The position numbers were made by a program, and so were the translations under genes. Below, one piece after another: positions 1-9,131 of a DNA stretch of 39,688 nucleotides. The stretch comes from JAFAHS01 sp046728175 (GTDB lineage Bacteria; Desulfobacterota; Binatia; Binatales; Binataceae). A model generated the notes under the pieces. That model was not told the DNA's origin. It searched no databases and saw nothing but the letters and a program-made list of their open reading frames with translations. The first letter of the stretch is position 1. Each line of letters starts with the position of its first letter. Location: positions 1 to 39,688 of the forward strand of contig JBKPEA010000085.1 of NCBI GenBank assembly GCA_046728175.1, written 5' to 3'.

Positions 1-935
1 TGATCGAGGAACTCGCGGTCGCGTGCGCAGCGACGGCGGTCATAGTCTCCGCGCACTGTTCGCTCGCGTCGTGGCCGATCCTGGGACTGGGTACGGACGC
101 GCAGAAAAAGCATTTCCTGCCCAGAATGGCATCCGGTGAATGGCTCGGATGCTTTGCGCTTACCGAGCCGCAGGCCGGCTCGGATGCTGCCGGACAGAAA
201 ACCCGCGCGGTGCGCGACGGTGACACCTACGTCATCAATGGCACCAAGAACTTCATCACCAACTCGCCGCAGTCGAAGGTCGCAATCATTTTTGCGATGA
301 CCCAGCCCGAGCGGGGTCATCACGGGATTAGCGCCTTTGCCGTCGAAACCGATTCTCCCGGATGGCAGGTGGTGCGGATCGAAGACAAGATGGGTATCCA
401 CGGCGCACATTCTGCGCAGTTGAGTTTCACCGATCTGCGTGTGCCGCGGAGCAATCTGCTGATGGGCGAGGGCGACGGGTTCAAGGTCGCCATGAAGACG
501 CTCGACGGCGGCCGAATCGGGATCGCATCGCAAGCGGTGGGGATCGGTCGCGCGTCCCTGGAAGCCTCGCTCAAGTACGCGCAACAGCGCCAGACGTTTG
601 GCCAGCCGATTGCCCAGTACCAGGCTATTCAATGGAAGCTCGCGGACATGGCGGTTGAGATTGATGCGGCACGCCTCCTGACCCTGCGCGCGGCCGCGCG
701 CAAGGATGCCGGGCAGCCGTGCACCAAGGAATCGGCCATGGCCAAGTTGTTTGCCGCGGAGGCGGCCATGAAAGCTGCTACCGAAGCCATTCAGATTCAT
801 GGTGGCTACGGTTATACGCGCGAATTCAAGGTCGAGCGCTATTTCCGCGATGCCAAAATAACCGAGATCTACGAAGGTACTTCGGAGATCCAGCGCCTGG
901 TTATTGCCGGACAGGTGCTCGAACGACAGCAATGA
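1..935 (+). CDS. acyl-CoA dehydrogenase, 5'-truncated by window edge
   Basis: FAD-dependent alpha,beta-dehydrogenation of an acyl-CoA thioester. The frame is open from base 3 with no start, so the N-terminal alpha domain lies outside the window; about 310 residues are visible against roughly 380 for the family. The flavin/substrate motif LTEPQAGSDA and the C-terminal EIYEGTSEIQR are both present, the latter with the usual catalytic Glu (first E of EGTS). The gene ends 7 bp before the acyl-CoA mutase large subunit, on the same strand, so it is probably cotranscribed with it. A short- or branched-chain acyl-CoA substrate, such as isobutyryl- or butyryl-CoA, is inferred from that neighbour. The family assignment is firm; the substrate is not shown by the sequence. 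Confidence 0.93.
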   Translation, partial: IEELAVACAATAVIVSAHCSLASWPILGLGTDAQKKHFLPRMASGEWLGCFALTEPQAGSDAAGQKTRAVRDGDTYVINGTKNFITNSPQSKVAIIFAMTQPERGHHGISAFAVETDSPGWQVVRIEDKMGIHGAHSAQLSFTDLRVPRSNLLMGEGDGFKVAMKTLDGGRIGIASQAVGIGRASLEASLKYAQQRQTFGQPIAQYQAIQWKLADMAVEIDAARLLTLRAAARKDAGQPCTKESAMAKLFAAEAAMKAATEAIQIHGGYGYTREFKVERYFRDAKITEIYEGTSEIQRLVIAGQVLERQQ

Positions 936-942
936 GGATCCT

Positions 943-2577
943 GTGAGTTCAAAACGCGAATGGCTGGCGACCACCTACAAGCAGGCTTCCGAGCGCCCGG
1001 TCCGCTTTTCCACCATTTCCGATATGGAACTGGCCGCCCTCTATACCCCGGACGATGCGCAAGGCGGCTACGAGGAAACTCTGGCCAATCCCGGTGAGTT
1101 TCCCTACACGCGCGGGGTCTATGGCTCCATGTACCGGGGCCGGCTCTGGACCATGCGCCAGTTCGCCGGGTTCGGGCTCGCCGAGGATACCAACGCGCGG
1201 TTTCACTACCTGCTCTCGCAGGGCCAGGACGGTCTCTCCACCGCGTTCGATATGCCGACCCTGATGGGATACGACGCCGATCACGAGCGCGCGCAGGGTG
1301 AGGTCGGCCGCGAGGGAGTTTCGGTCAGCTCGATCCACGACATGGTCCGCCTGTTCGATAAGATTCCGCTGGATCGGGTAACCACCTCGATGACCGTGAA
1401 CTGCTCGGCCTCGGTGTTGCTCGCGATGTATCTGATCGTCGCGGAGCGCCAGGGCATTCCCTGGGATCGGGTCGGCGGTACCATCCAGAACGACATGCTT
1501 AAGGAATTCATCGCGCAGAAGGAATGGATCTGTCCGCCCCGACCGTCGCTGCGCATCGTGACCGACATGATTGAGTTCTGCGCGCGCAAGGCTCCGCGCT
1601 GGCATGCGGTGTCGATTTCGGGCTACCACATCCGCGAGGCCGGCTCGACCGCGGTTCAGGAACTCGCGTTCACCATCGCCGACGGTATCTGCTACGTCGA
1701 GGAAGCGGTGCGGCGCGGCCAGCCGGTCGATGACTTCGCGCCGCGGTTGTCGTTCTTCTGGAACATCCACAACGACTTCCTCGAAGAAGTCGCCAAGCTT
1801 CGTGCGGCGCGCCGGATGTGGGCGCGCATAATGAAGGAGCGTTTCGGCGCAAAGAATCCGCGCTCGATGATGTTGCGCACCCACGCGCAGACCGCCGGTG
1901 CATCGCTCACCGCGCAGCAGCCGATCAACAACGTGGTCCGCGTGGCGCTTCAGGCAATGGCTGGAGTACTGGGCGGTGTACAATCGCTCCACACCAACTC
2001 GATGGACGAGACGCTGGCGCTACCCACCGAGCAGGCCGTCACCGTCGCTCTGCGCACCCAGCAAATCATCGCCGAGGAAACCGGCGTTACCAACACCATC
2101 GATCCGTTCGGCGGCAGCTACGCGATCGAGGCATTGACCGATCGCATCGAGCACGATGCGATGGAATACATCCGGCGGATCGACGAAATGGGCGGGATGG
2201 TGCGGGCGATCGAAACCGGCTATCCGCAGCGCGAGATTGCCGAAGCCGCGTTTCACTACCAACGGCAGTTGGAGAAGGGGATCAAGACCATCGTCGGTGT
2301 CAATAAGTACTCGGTACCCGAGGAAATCCCGATCGACACCCTCAAGATCGCACCGGCTATCGAAGAGCGGCAGGTGCAGCGCGTGCGCAAGATGAAACGC
2401 GATCGCAATTCGGTGGCAGTGCGCGAAGCGTTAGGGCGGGTCTCCGCAGCCTGTCGTTCGAGCGAAAACCTGATGGAGCCGATACTCGAGGCCGTCCGTC
2501 GCGAGGTCACGGTCGGTGAGATCAGCGAAGTCTTTCGCACCGAGTTCGGCGTTTATCGCGACCCAGGCTGGATTTGA
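943..2577 (+). CDS. B12-dependent acyl-CoA mutase large subunit, isobutyryl-CoA mutase type (icmA-like)
   Basis: Radical carbon-skeleton rearrangement of an acyl-CoA with adenosylcobalamin. This is the 544-residue catalytic TIM-barrel subunit only, without a fused B12 domain, as in IcmA/HcmA. I chose GTG at 943 because GAGG lies 5 bases before it; the frame is open back to 904. Alignment to Propionibacterium methylmalonyl-CoA mutase by a constant offset of 15 gives Phe74 for Tyr89 (TMRQFAGF), Gln192 for Arg207 (LKEFIAQKEW) and His229 for His244 (SISGYHIREAG). Phe and Gln at those positions are the published isobutyryl-CoA mutase signature; the Arg that binds the methylmalonyl carboxylate is missing. 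Ala101 sits where 2-hydroxyisobutyryl-CoA mutase has Asp. Automatic annotation would probably say methylmalonyl-CoA mutase. Substrate is inferred. Confidence 0.9.
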   Translation: MSSKREWLATTYKQASERPVRFSTISDMELAALYTPDDAQGGYEETLANPGEFPYTRGVYGSMYRGRLWTMRQFAGFGLAEDTNARFHYLLSQGQDGLSTAFDMPTLMGYDADHERAQGEVGREGVSVSSIHDMVRLFDKIPLDRVTTSMTVNCSASVLLAMYLIVAERQGIPWDRVGGTIQNDMLKEFIAQKEWICPPRPSLRIVTDMIEFCARKAPRWHAVSISGYHIREAGSTAVQELAFTIADGICYVEEAVRRGQPVDDFAPRLSFFWNIHNDFLEEVAKLRAARRMWARIMKERFGAKNPRSMMLRTHAQTAGASLTAQQPINNVVRVALQAMAGVLGGVQSLHTNSMDETLALPTEQAVTVALRTQQIIAEETGVTNTIDPFGGSYAIEALTDRIEHDAMEYIRRIDEMGGMVRAIETGYPQREIAEAAFHYQRQLEKGIKTIVGVNKYSVPEEIPIDTLKIAPAIEERQVQRVRKMKRDRNSVAVREALGRVSAACRSSENLMEPILEAVRREVTVGEISEVFRTEFGVYRDPGWI

Positions 2578-2582
2578 GGCCC

Positions 2583-2987
2583 ATGGCAGACAAAAGACTC
2601 AGAATTCTTGTGGCAAAGCCCGGACTCGACGGGCACGATCGGGGCGCAAAAATTATCGCGCGGGCGCTGCGCGATGGCGGGTTCGAAGTCGTTTACACCG
2701 GACTGCATCAGACTCCGGAGATGATCGCCGAGGCTGCCGTACAGGAAGACGTCGACGCCGTCGGTCTGTCGATACTCTCGGGCGCACACATGACCCTCTT
2801 TCCGGAGGTCATCAAGCTGCTCAAACAGCGCGGTGCTGGCGACATGGCGGTGTTTGGTGGCGGCATCATTCCGGACGACGACGCAACCAGGTTGAAACAA
2901 CTTGGAGTGCGGGAGATATTCACCCCCGGCGCATCGACCGAAGATATCGTCAAGTGGGTGCGCGACAACGTCCAGGTGCGCCAATAG
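2583..2987 (+). CDS. B12-binding small subunit of the acyl-CoA mutase (icmB-like)
   Basis: A 134-residue stand-alone cobalamin-binding (Rossmann-like) subunit that supplies adenosylcobalamin to the large subunit. It carries the base-off/His-on motif DGHDRG (residues 16-21, ligand His18), the SIL stretch near 63-65 and the glycine-rich FGGG near 91-94. Length matches the IcmB/HcmB class (about 135). Start is ATG 2583, with TGAGG of the preceding stop region acting as ribosome-binding site 3 bases upstream. It follows the large subunit by 5 bp and precedes the second acyl-CoA dehydrogenase by 4 bp, which fits a two-subunit enzyme made from one transcript. No MeaB/ArgK-type G-protein chaperone is visible in the window. 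Confidence 0.93.
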   Translation: MADKRLRILVAKPGLDGHDRGAKIIARALRDGGFEVVYTGLHQTPEMIAEAAVQEDVDAVGLSILSGAHMTLFPEVIKLLKQRGAGDMAVFGGGIIPDDDATRLKQLGVREIFTPGASTEDIVKWVRDNVQVRQ

Positions 2988-2991
2988 CCTC

Positions 2992-4149
2992 ATGAACTTC
3001 GATCTGACCGAGGAGCAGCAGCGGATCCGCGATACGCTGGCCGGGTTCGCCGAGCGCGAAATCAAGCCCTTCGCGGCGAAATGGGACAAGGAAGAGACCT
3101 TTCCCCGCCACGTGATTGAAAAACTGGGAGAACTCGGCTTCCTGGGGATCGCGTTCCCGGAGAAATGGGGTGGTGGCGGCGCCGATACACTCTCGCAGGT
3201 GCTGGTGGTCGAAGGGCTCTCGCGCTACGACGCGTCGATCGGGCTTACCTGCGCGGCGCACATGTCGCTGTCGACCGGGCACATCGCCATGTTTGCCGCC
3301 GATGAGCATCGCGATCGCTACGTGCCGGAAATGCTGAGCGCGAAAAAGCTCGGCGCCTCGTGTTTGACCGAACCCAGCTCCGGTTCGGACGCGGCGGCCA
3401 TCAAAACTCGCGCGGTCCGGGTCGGGGACAATTTCCAGATCAACGGCTCCAAGATGTTCATTACCAACGGCACGGTTGGCGATGTGTACGTGGTGATGGC
3501 GGTCACCGACGCCGACCGGGGGCGTGACGGCGTGTCAGCATTTATTGTCGAGCGCGGCACCCCCGGGCTCACCACTGGTAAGAAGATTGAGAAGCTCGGT
3601 TTGCACGCCTCTGATACGGCTGAGGTGATTTTTGAGAACGTCACCGTGCCGGCACGAAATCTGGTCGGGGAGCTGGGCGCCGGCTATCGCCAGACGCTCA
3701 AGGTGCTGGAAGGTGGGCGCATCGGAATCGCCGGTTTTGCCGCGGGCATAGCGCGCGGTGCATTTGAGGAAGCACGCTCCTACGCGCTGGAACGCAATCA
3801 GTTCAAACGACCGATCGCGGAGTTTCAGGCAATTCAGTGGATGTTCGCCGACATGGCGACGCGAATCGAAGCCTCGTGGGTGCTAACTTGCCGCGCCGCG
3901 GCGCTGAAGGATGCCGGCCGACCGTTTGCACGCGAAGCTGCGATGGCGAAGCTGTTCGCTTCCGAGACCGCGATGTGGGCGACCGTCAAGGCGGTACAGA
4001 TTCACGGCGGCTACGGATACGTTACCGACTTTCCGGTCGAGCGCTACATGCGCGATGCCAAGCTCACCGAAATAGGCGAGGGCACCAGCGAGGTGCAGCG
4101 AATGATCATTGCGAAATCGCTGCTACGCGAAGGATACCTGCCCGCTTAG
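2992..4149 (+). CDS. acyl-CoA dehydrogenase
   Basis: Complete 385-residue FAD-dependent acyl-CoA dehydrogenase. Visible in order: N-terminal helical domain from MNFDLTEEQQ, the LTEPSSGSDA flavin/substrate motif in the middle beta domain, QIHGGYGY and the C-terminal catalytic-Glu motif EIGEGTSEVQR. ATG 2992 lies 4 bp after the stop of the B12 subunit and lacks a clear Shine-Dalgarno, so translation is probably coupled. It is a distinct paralogue of the dehydrogenase at 1-935, not a recent duplicate, since the two diverge throughout. Two dehydrogenases flanking an isobutyryl-CoA-type mutase suggest one acts on the branched and one on the straight isomer; this is inference. Confidence 0.93.
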   Translation: MNFDLTEEQQRIRDTLAGFAEREIKPFAAKWDKEETFPRHVIEKLGELGFLGIAFPEKWGGGGADTLSQVLVVEGLSRYDASIGLTCAAHMSLSTGHIAMFAADEHRDRYVPEMLSAKKLGASCLTEPSSGSDAAAIKTRAVRVGDNFQINGSKMFITNGTVGDVYVVMAVTDADRGRDGVSAFIVERGTPGLTTGKKIEKLGLHASDTAEVIFENVTVPARNLVGELGAGYRQTLKVLEGGRIGIAGFAAGIARGAFEEARSYALERNQFKRPIAEFQAIQWMFADMATRIEASWVLTCRAAALKDAGRPFAREAAMAKLFASETAMWATVKAVQIHGGYGYVTDFPVERYMRDAKLTEIGEGTSEVQRMIIAKSLLREGYLPA

Positions 4150-4190
4150 CGCTCAATTTCGGTTGCTTTAAGGAGTGCCCGCCGCTGGCG

Positions 4191-4904
4191 TCAGGATTCC
4201 AGCAGATCGGCCCTGATCGCATCGAGGTGTGAGGAATCGAGTCCCAGTACTTCGCGCATGAACGCGTCGATGCCGCCCATCTCGTCGATCGTTTCGAATA
4301 CCGGCGCGAGCTGCGTGGGAGTCAGGAGGTCGTTCGGAAAGGTCGTGTTGCTCTCGAGGAAGTCTGCAACGACCTGATCGCGGTCGACGCCAAGTACCTC
4401 CAGAAGCATCGCAGCGCCTACCCCGGTGCGGTCGCGCCCCGCGGAACAGTGAAACAGCACGGGATAAACGTTGCGCTCTGCCAACAGTTTGAAGAAGCGT
4501 TGCCAGTCGTCGCGAAAATGCATCACAAGTTCAAGGTGTGCGCGTCCGGGCTCACTACTGCGTCGCGTATAACCGTGCTCACTAAACCATTGATCACCGA
4601 TCGGAATGTGCTCCCATCGAACCCCGTCGCGCATCGCGCGTGCCGGTGGCCCAATGTGCTTGACCTCCATTCGGCTCTGCAACGTGATGAGAGTCTTGAG
4701 TTGCAGGGTCTCCAGGGGGCTCCCGAGCGGAACCTCTGCCAGATGTGAAGAGCGGTAGACGTGGTTGCGTCGAACGCGTTTTCCATCTCTCACCGGATGA
4801 CCGCCCAGATCGCGAAAATTTCGGGCGGCTAGCGTGCGGAGAAGGTCGAAATCGACGATGACTTCGCGCTTGCGCGAGTCCGATGTGTCACGGTTTTCTG
4901 ACAA
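4191..4904 (-). CDS. PtpB-like tyrosine/serine protein phosphatase
   Basis: Cysteine-dependent phosphatase of the bacterial Y_phosphatase3/PtpB type. It shows the early RNFRDLGG motif and the P-loop HCSAGRDRTG, a CX5R signature with nucleophile Cys153 and Arg159 in a 237-residue product. The frame is open to a GTG at 4949 without a ribosome-binding site; I prefer TTG 4904, which has AGGAAG 7 bases upstream. It is convergent with the acyl-CoA dehydrogenase operon (41 bp apart) and forms no operon. Family members dephosphorylate phosphotyrosine, phosphoserine or phosphoinositides; the substrate here cannot be told. No signal peptide is seen, so it is presumably cytoplasmic. Confidence 0.85.
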   Translation of the reverse strand: MSENRDTSDSRKREVIVDFDLLRTLAARNFRDLGGHPVRDGKRVRRNHVYRSSHLAEVPLGSPLETLQLKTLITLQSRMEVKHIGPPARAMRDGVRWEHIPIGDQWFSEHGYTRRSSEPGRAHLELVMHFRDDWQRFFKLLAERNVYPVLFHCSAGRDRTGVGAAMLLEVLGVDRDQVVADFLESNTTFPNDLLTPTQLAPVFETIDEMGGIDAFMREVLGLDSSHLDAIRADLLES

Positions 4905-5242
4905 GCGGGAACTTCCTGTGTGATATTTTACTCGTCGCGGCGAAGGCACGAAAGCTGAGCGGCCACCGCGCCTAGTCTCCCGTCTCTAATGGAACAGAGT
5001 CCAGTCATTTACTGAATCGGTCGCAAGCGAAACTTCGACTCCGCCACTGGCGTTGCGTGCGAACTTCACAAGAAGCGAGGGCGGGCGGGATTTATCACGC
5101 CAGAATGAACCGGTTTTTGCGCCATCGTTTCGATATGGTGACGCTCGAGATTTGCGACACGCAGATGGTCTCCGCGCCTGGCGAACGCCACCGCACAACG
5201 GCTTAGCGCGACCGGAACCGAGCGAGCGCCGGTTCTGCTACC
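4905..5242. other. intergenic region without a supported gene
   Basis: About 340 bp between the phosphatase start and the end of the ABC operon. Short open frames on both strands have no ribosome-binding site or recognisable product. It should contain the phosphatase promoter (minus strand), but I see no convincing -35/-10 pair. Confidence 0.5.
5215..5235 (-). terminator. candidate hairpin after the ABC operon
   Basis: A 6-bp stem (GAACCG/CGGTTC) with a 9-base loop lies 7 bp past the stop of the second ABC gene. There is no U-tract, so it is a weak candidate; stems of this size also occur by chance. Confidence 0.22.
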
Positions 5243-7258
5243 TTAGGCGTGAATCTCTGCTTCGCTTGCCGCCAGGTAAGCGCGGTACGAAGACGAAGAC
5301 TCCAACAGGTGAGCGTGGCTCCCGGAGGATTCGAGCGTGCCTTCGTGTACGAACAGAACCCGATCGCATGCGGCAAGAGTACTGGCCCGGTGAGCCACGA
5401 CTATGACGATCCGGGTGTGCGCCAGGTCGCGCAGCATCTTGATCAGGGTGGTCTCGCTGAGCGAGTCCAGTGGCGCTGTTGGCTCATCTAGAATCAGCAC
5501 GCTGGGACTGGCGAGCAGCGCTCGGGCTATCGCAATCCTCTGTTTCTGGCCGACCGAAAGGCGCGTTCCACGCCGCCCCAGCATCGTGACGTACCCGTCC
5601 GGCAATCTTTCGATGAATTCCGCGGCACCTGCCATCGTTGCCGCCGTACGGATCTGTTCTGCGGTTGCATCCAGGTCGCCGTATCGGATGTTGTCTTCTA
5701 TGGTCGCCGAAAACAACGCCTCCTGCTGAAAGACGAACCCCATGTGACTTCGAAGCGTGGCGAGTGCGAGCCCGTTGCTGTCGATACCGTTGACGATGAT
5801 GCGCCCCGCAAGGGGTGGCAGGAATCCGGGCAGGGCGAGGATCAGGGTGGTTTTTCCGGTCCCGCTGGGACCTGCCAGCGCAACCATTTCTCCACGCTTG
5901 AGTTGAAAGGAAATTGAGCTGAGTACGGGAGCGTTGCGGGTGTAGCCGACGCTCACGTCGCGTAGGGCGAGCGAATCGATCGGGCCGCCCTCGGTTGCCG
6001 CGATTTCTGTTGACCGATCTGCTTCCAGGCGGTCCAGCACGCTGTGAATTCGTCGTAAGCCTGCCGCCGGGACTTGCATTGCCGCCCAGGTATTCCCCAG
6101 CGTGGTCATCGGAAAGGCCAGCAGCGCGCCGTAGCCCCCCAACAGAACTATGTCGCCCAGTGTCATGCGGCCGGCGATTACTTCCATCATCGTATGATAG
6201 AGCGCCGTGTACGTGAGGAGCCCAACCAGCGGTGTCAGCACCAGGACGAGCGCCAGAATAATCCCGAGCATTCTTAGTGTGGATCGAAACGAGCCCCAGC
6301 TGGCGGAATCTATCGATTCGGATTCCCGGGCTTCCTGCCCAAAGGCCTTGATCAGCTGCACTTGTGAAAGGCGCTCTTCGAATGCCGCCATCACGTTACT
6401 GCCGCGCTCGCGCATTTCCTGGCTCTGGTGGCGCAGGAGGCGCCCAAAGACGGTGGTGCAAATCGCGAAGATCGGCAGACACAGCATGGCGAGTATGGGA
6501 ATGAGCGGTTCGTTGCGAAATTCCGCCCATAGCACGGCGAGCGCCAGGATGAACATTATGACCGAGGTGATCGGCGCCAACATGCCGCGGTAAAATACGG
6601 CGCTCACCGCCGCGGAATCGTGCATTACCCGGAACACCGCATCGCCGATCTTTTGATCCGAGTACATGCCCAGCGGTGAGTCCATGAATGCCTGGTAGAC
6701 CGCAACGCGGACCCCCTGGGTAATTCGCTGAGTCAGATCGAGCGTGATGTGGGTCTCCAGGTAGCCGAATAGGCCGTTCCAAAGACTCCACCCGTCGTTG
6801 GCATCGTTCTGGGTGAAGCCAGCCTGGTCGAGACCGCCGCTCTGCACGTCGGTGCCCAGCGCGACGGCCCGGTCGGCCACCATCCCGACCAGCAGCACCG
6901 CGACGGCGAGGAACCCCGTGACCACCAGCAGAATGCTGGCCGGTTCCGTTCCGGCCAGCGGAAGAATCAAAAGACGTGGAATGCCGGTCAACGGGTGGCC
7001 GTCCAGCACGTTGTCGATCACAATCTTGAGTGGCCACGGAGTCACCAAAAAAAACGTCAGCGAACCGACGGCAAGCAGCGCCTTGAGCGAGACCAGCCGG
7101 CGAAAGTCACGGATGAACCGCCAGCTCCAAACGAACAGGTGCCATACTTCGCCGGGCCTCAGCGGCCGTTGCTCCTCGGAATAGAGAAGGTTCGCGCGCG
7201 CGTCGATGCCTGCGCTACTGCCATGAGCGGGTGAATTTTTAGTGGTCAGCGAGGCCAT
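5243..7258 (-). CDS. ABC half-transporter, fused permease-ATPase (exporter type), second of pair
   Basis: A 671-residue type IV ABC exporter half: N-terminal transmembrane domain, C-terminal nucleotide-binding domain. The ATPase has Walker A GPSGTGKTT (463-471), signature LSVGQ (567-571), Walker B LILDEP with catalytic Glu592, and H-loop His623; all key residues are intact, though the D-loop region reads TAPLD instead of TSALD. ATG 7258 has AGGTG 5 bases upstream and starts 4 bp after the stop of the first ABC gene. The transmembrane domain contains a polar segment, about residues 155-185, between early helices. Most likely it forms a heterodimer with its neighbour to export a lipid, peptide or other hydrophobic compound; the substrate is unknown. 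Confidence 0.92.
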   Translation of the reverse strand: MASLTTKNSPAHGSSAGIDARANLLYSEEQRPLRPGEVWHLFVWSWRFIRDFRRLVSLKALLAVGSLTFFLVTPWPLKIVIDNVLDGHPLTGIPRLLILPLAGTEPASILLVVTGFLAVAVLLVGMVADRAVALGTDVQSGGLDQAGFTQNDANDGWSLWNGLFGYLETHITLDLTQRITQGVRVAVYQAFMDSPLGMYSDQKIGDAVFRVMHDSAAVSAVFYRGMLAPITSVIMFILALAVLWAEFRNEPLIPILAMLCLPIFAICTTVFGRLLRHQSQEMRERGSNVMAAFEERLSQVQLIKAFGQEARESESIDSASWGSFRSTLRMLGIILALVLVLTPLVGLLTYTALYHTMMEVIAGRMTLGDIVLLGGYGALLAFPMTTLGNTWAAMQVPAAGLRRIHSVLDRLEADRSTEIAATEGGPIDSLALRDVSVGYTRNAPVLSSISFQLKRGEMVALAGPSGTGKTTLILALPGFLPPLAGRIIVNGIDSNGLALATLRSHMGFVFQQEALFSATIEDNIRYGDLDATAEQIRTAATMAGAAEFIERLPDGYVTMLGRRGTRLSVGQKQRIAIARALLASPSVLILDEPTAPLDSLSETTLIKMLRDLAHTRIVIVVAHRASTLAACDRVLFVHEGTLESSGSHAHLLESSSSYRAYLAASEAEIHA

Positions 7259-7262
7259 CGAA

Positions 7263-9131
7263 TCACCTGCCGCCGGGCTCTGCTTCCTGCACGGCCAAAT
7301 CACCGCTCAGCTCGAGTTTGCCGCCGTCGACCCGATAGACTCGGTCGGCCTTGGATGCGCTGCCACGCCTATGCGTCACCAGGATGACCAGTCGTCGCGC
7401 GGGCGCTTCGGCGAGCCAGCCGCGAATTCCTTCGATCACGATTTCCTCGGTCTGGGCATCGAGCGCGGAGGTAGGTTCGTCCAGTAACAGGATAGGAGCG
7501 TCGCGTAATAGTGCGCGAGCCAGACCGACCCGCTGGGCCTGTCCGGCGGAAAGTTTGGCGCCTTTTTCCCCGAGCATGGTGTCCAGCCCCGCGGGAAGCG
7601 AGCGGACAAAGTCCAGCAGCCCGGCGCGCCTGATGGCGACACTCAACTCCGCGTCCGACGCCTGCGGGCGGCCGTAGGCGATATTGTCGCGAAGCGTCGC
7701 GGTAAAGAGCGGATTCTCCTGCAGTGCGACGGAGAGCATCGATCGCCACGCGGGCAGAGCGAATTGCGCGATCGGCACTCCGTTGAACAGGATCCGTCCC
7801 GAATCGGGGTCGAAGAAACGAAGCAGCAGCCCGAGGACAGTGGTCTTTCCCGATCCGCTGGCTCCGGCCAAAGCCGTCAGTTCGCCCACCCGGGCTTTGA
7901 ACCAGACCTGGTTCAATACCTGTGACCGCGAATCGTAGCCGAAGTTTACTGCCTCAAACGCGATCGATTCGACCGATCCTCCGGGCACCAATGATCCGCT
8001 CCTGACCTGTTCCGCCGCCGGCATCGTCAGCATCTCGAGCACCCGCGAAATTGCGACGCTGACATCCTGCAAGCTACCCCAGGTGTCGGCGAGGTGTCGC
8101 GCGCCCGCGGTCATCCACCCGAAAACGGCCAGTGACGATTGGAACAAGCCCAGCGAAGCGGCGGTCATTGCCACTCCCGCATATCCTCCAAGCAGGACGC
8201 GGCGAGCGCCGAAGTACGCCGCGGCCACATAGGCCAGGCCGCGGACCGTGTTGGTGGCCACCCGGTAACGTGCGAGCATCAAGCGCGCGCGGCGCGAGGC
8301 GAGAAACGCGTCCCAATTGTCCCGTGCATATCGATCGGTCTCGAACTTTTCGCGTTCGAAGGCCTTTACAGCCTTGATGGAAGCAAGGGTTTCCTCGATA
8401 CGGGTGGTTGCCGCCGCCGTCGTTTCACGCTCGGCGATAAAAGCGCGTCGCAGCGCGGTGCCGTAGAGCACGGCGAGTAGCAAATCCAGCGGCAACAACG
8501 CCACCGCGATGAGTGCCATCGCGCGGTTGAAGAGCATCAGGAACCCCAGGGTTCCGATCGCAAGCGGAATCCACCGGATCGGCTGAATGATCAGCCCGTC
8601 GACGACCTGTGGAATCGCGGCGGAGTCCTGGAACATCCGAAAAATTGCGTCGCCGATTTTTTCTTCGCCGTGGAAACGAATGGACAGTTGCTGCATCCGG
8701 GAATACAGGTTGACGCGGAATAGATTGGACATGCGCTGCAGGATCCAGACGGCGTAGGCGAGGATCACGGCGTTGATGGGAACGATCAGCATCGTAACCG
8801 CACCGCCCACCAAGCAGGCGCGCCACAAGATCAACTCGCGGCTCGCATCGAGGGAAACGTGCAGCAGGCGGGCCTCGCCCGGCCGCAGCGGTTGTCCATT
8901 GGCGACGACGTCAAAAAAGATACGAATCAGATCGAGAACCATCAGACCGACCGGCAACGCCAGCAGCATCAGCAGAAAAAGAAACAGCAGATGGCGCCGA
9001 TAAGGCCGGATGAAGGGCCACGCGCGCGCGGCCAGCGCGAAAACGTCGCGCGCGCGCAGACCACGCGCGTTCGGGAAGGTGAGCTCGGACCCGAGCGGAG
9101 CGGGAAAAGCACGCTCTGGCGCTGCGCTCAA
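7263..9131 (-). CDS. ABC half-transporter, fused permease-ATPase (exporter type), first of pair
   Basis: A 622-residue permease-ATPase fusion. Nucleotide-binding domain: Walker A GASGSGKTT (423-431), signature LSAGQ (527-531), Walker B LLLDEPTSALD with Glu552, H-loop His587. Both ABC proteins of the pair have consensus ATPase residues, unlike many heterodimeric exporters where one site is degenerate. The start is TTG 9131, preceded by AAAGGAAAG and overlapping the TGA of the upstream secreted-protein gene by 2 bases (TTGA), so translation is coupled. The three genes form one operon: secreted protein, ABC, ABC. The substrate cannot be told from sequence. Confidence 0.92.
   Translation of the reverse strand: MSAAPERAFPAPLGSELTFPNARGLRARDVFALAARAWPFIRPYRRHLLFLFLLMLLALPVGLMVLDLIRIFFDVVANGQPLRPGEARLLHVSLDASRELILWRACLVGGAVTMLIVPINAVILAYAVWILQRMSNLFRVNLYSRMQQLSIRFHGEEKIGDAIFRMFQDSAAIPQVVDGLIIQPIRWIPLAIGTLGFLMLFNRAMALIAVALLPLDLLLAVLYGTALRRAFIAERETTAAATTRIEETLASIKAVKAFEREKFETDRYARDNWDAFLASRRARLMLARYRVATNTVRGLAYVAAAYFGARRVLLGGYAGVAMTAASLGLFQSSLAVFGWMTAGARHLADTWGSLQDVSVAISRVLEMLTMPAAEQVRSGSLVPGGSVESIAFEAVNFGYDSRSQVLNQVWFKARVGELTALAGASGSGKTTVLGLLLRFFDPDSGRILFNGVPIAQFALPAWRSMLSVALQENPLFTATLRDNIAYGRPQASDAELSVAIRRAGLLDFVRSLPAGLDTMLGEKGAKLSAGQAQRVGLARALLRDAPILLLDEPTSALDAQTEEIVIEGIRGWLAEAPARRLVILVTHRRGSASKADRVYRVDGGKLELSGDLAVQEAEPGGR

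Noticed and set aside
949..1992. Long antisense frame of 347 codons across the mutase gene
   Set aside because: It is a high-GC shadow of a well-conserved enzyme; composition is Arg/His-rich with no domain.
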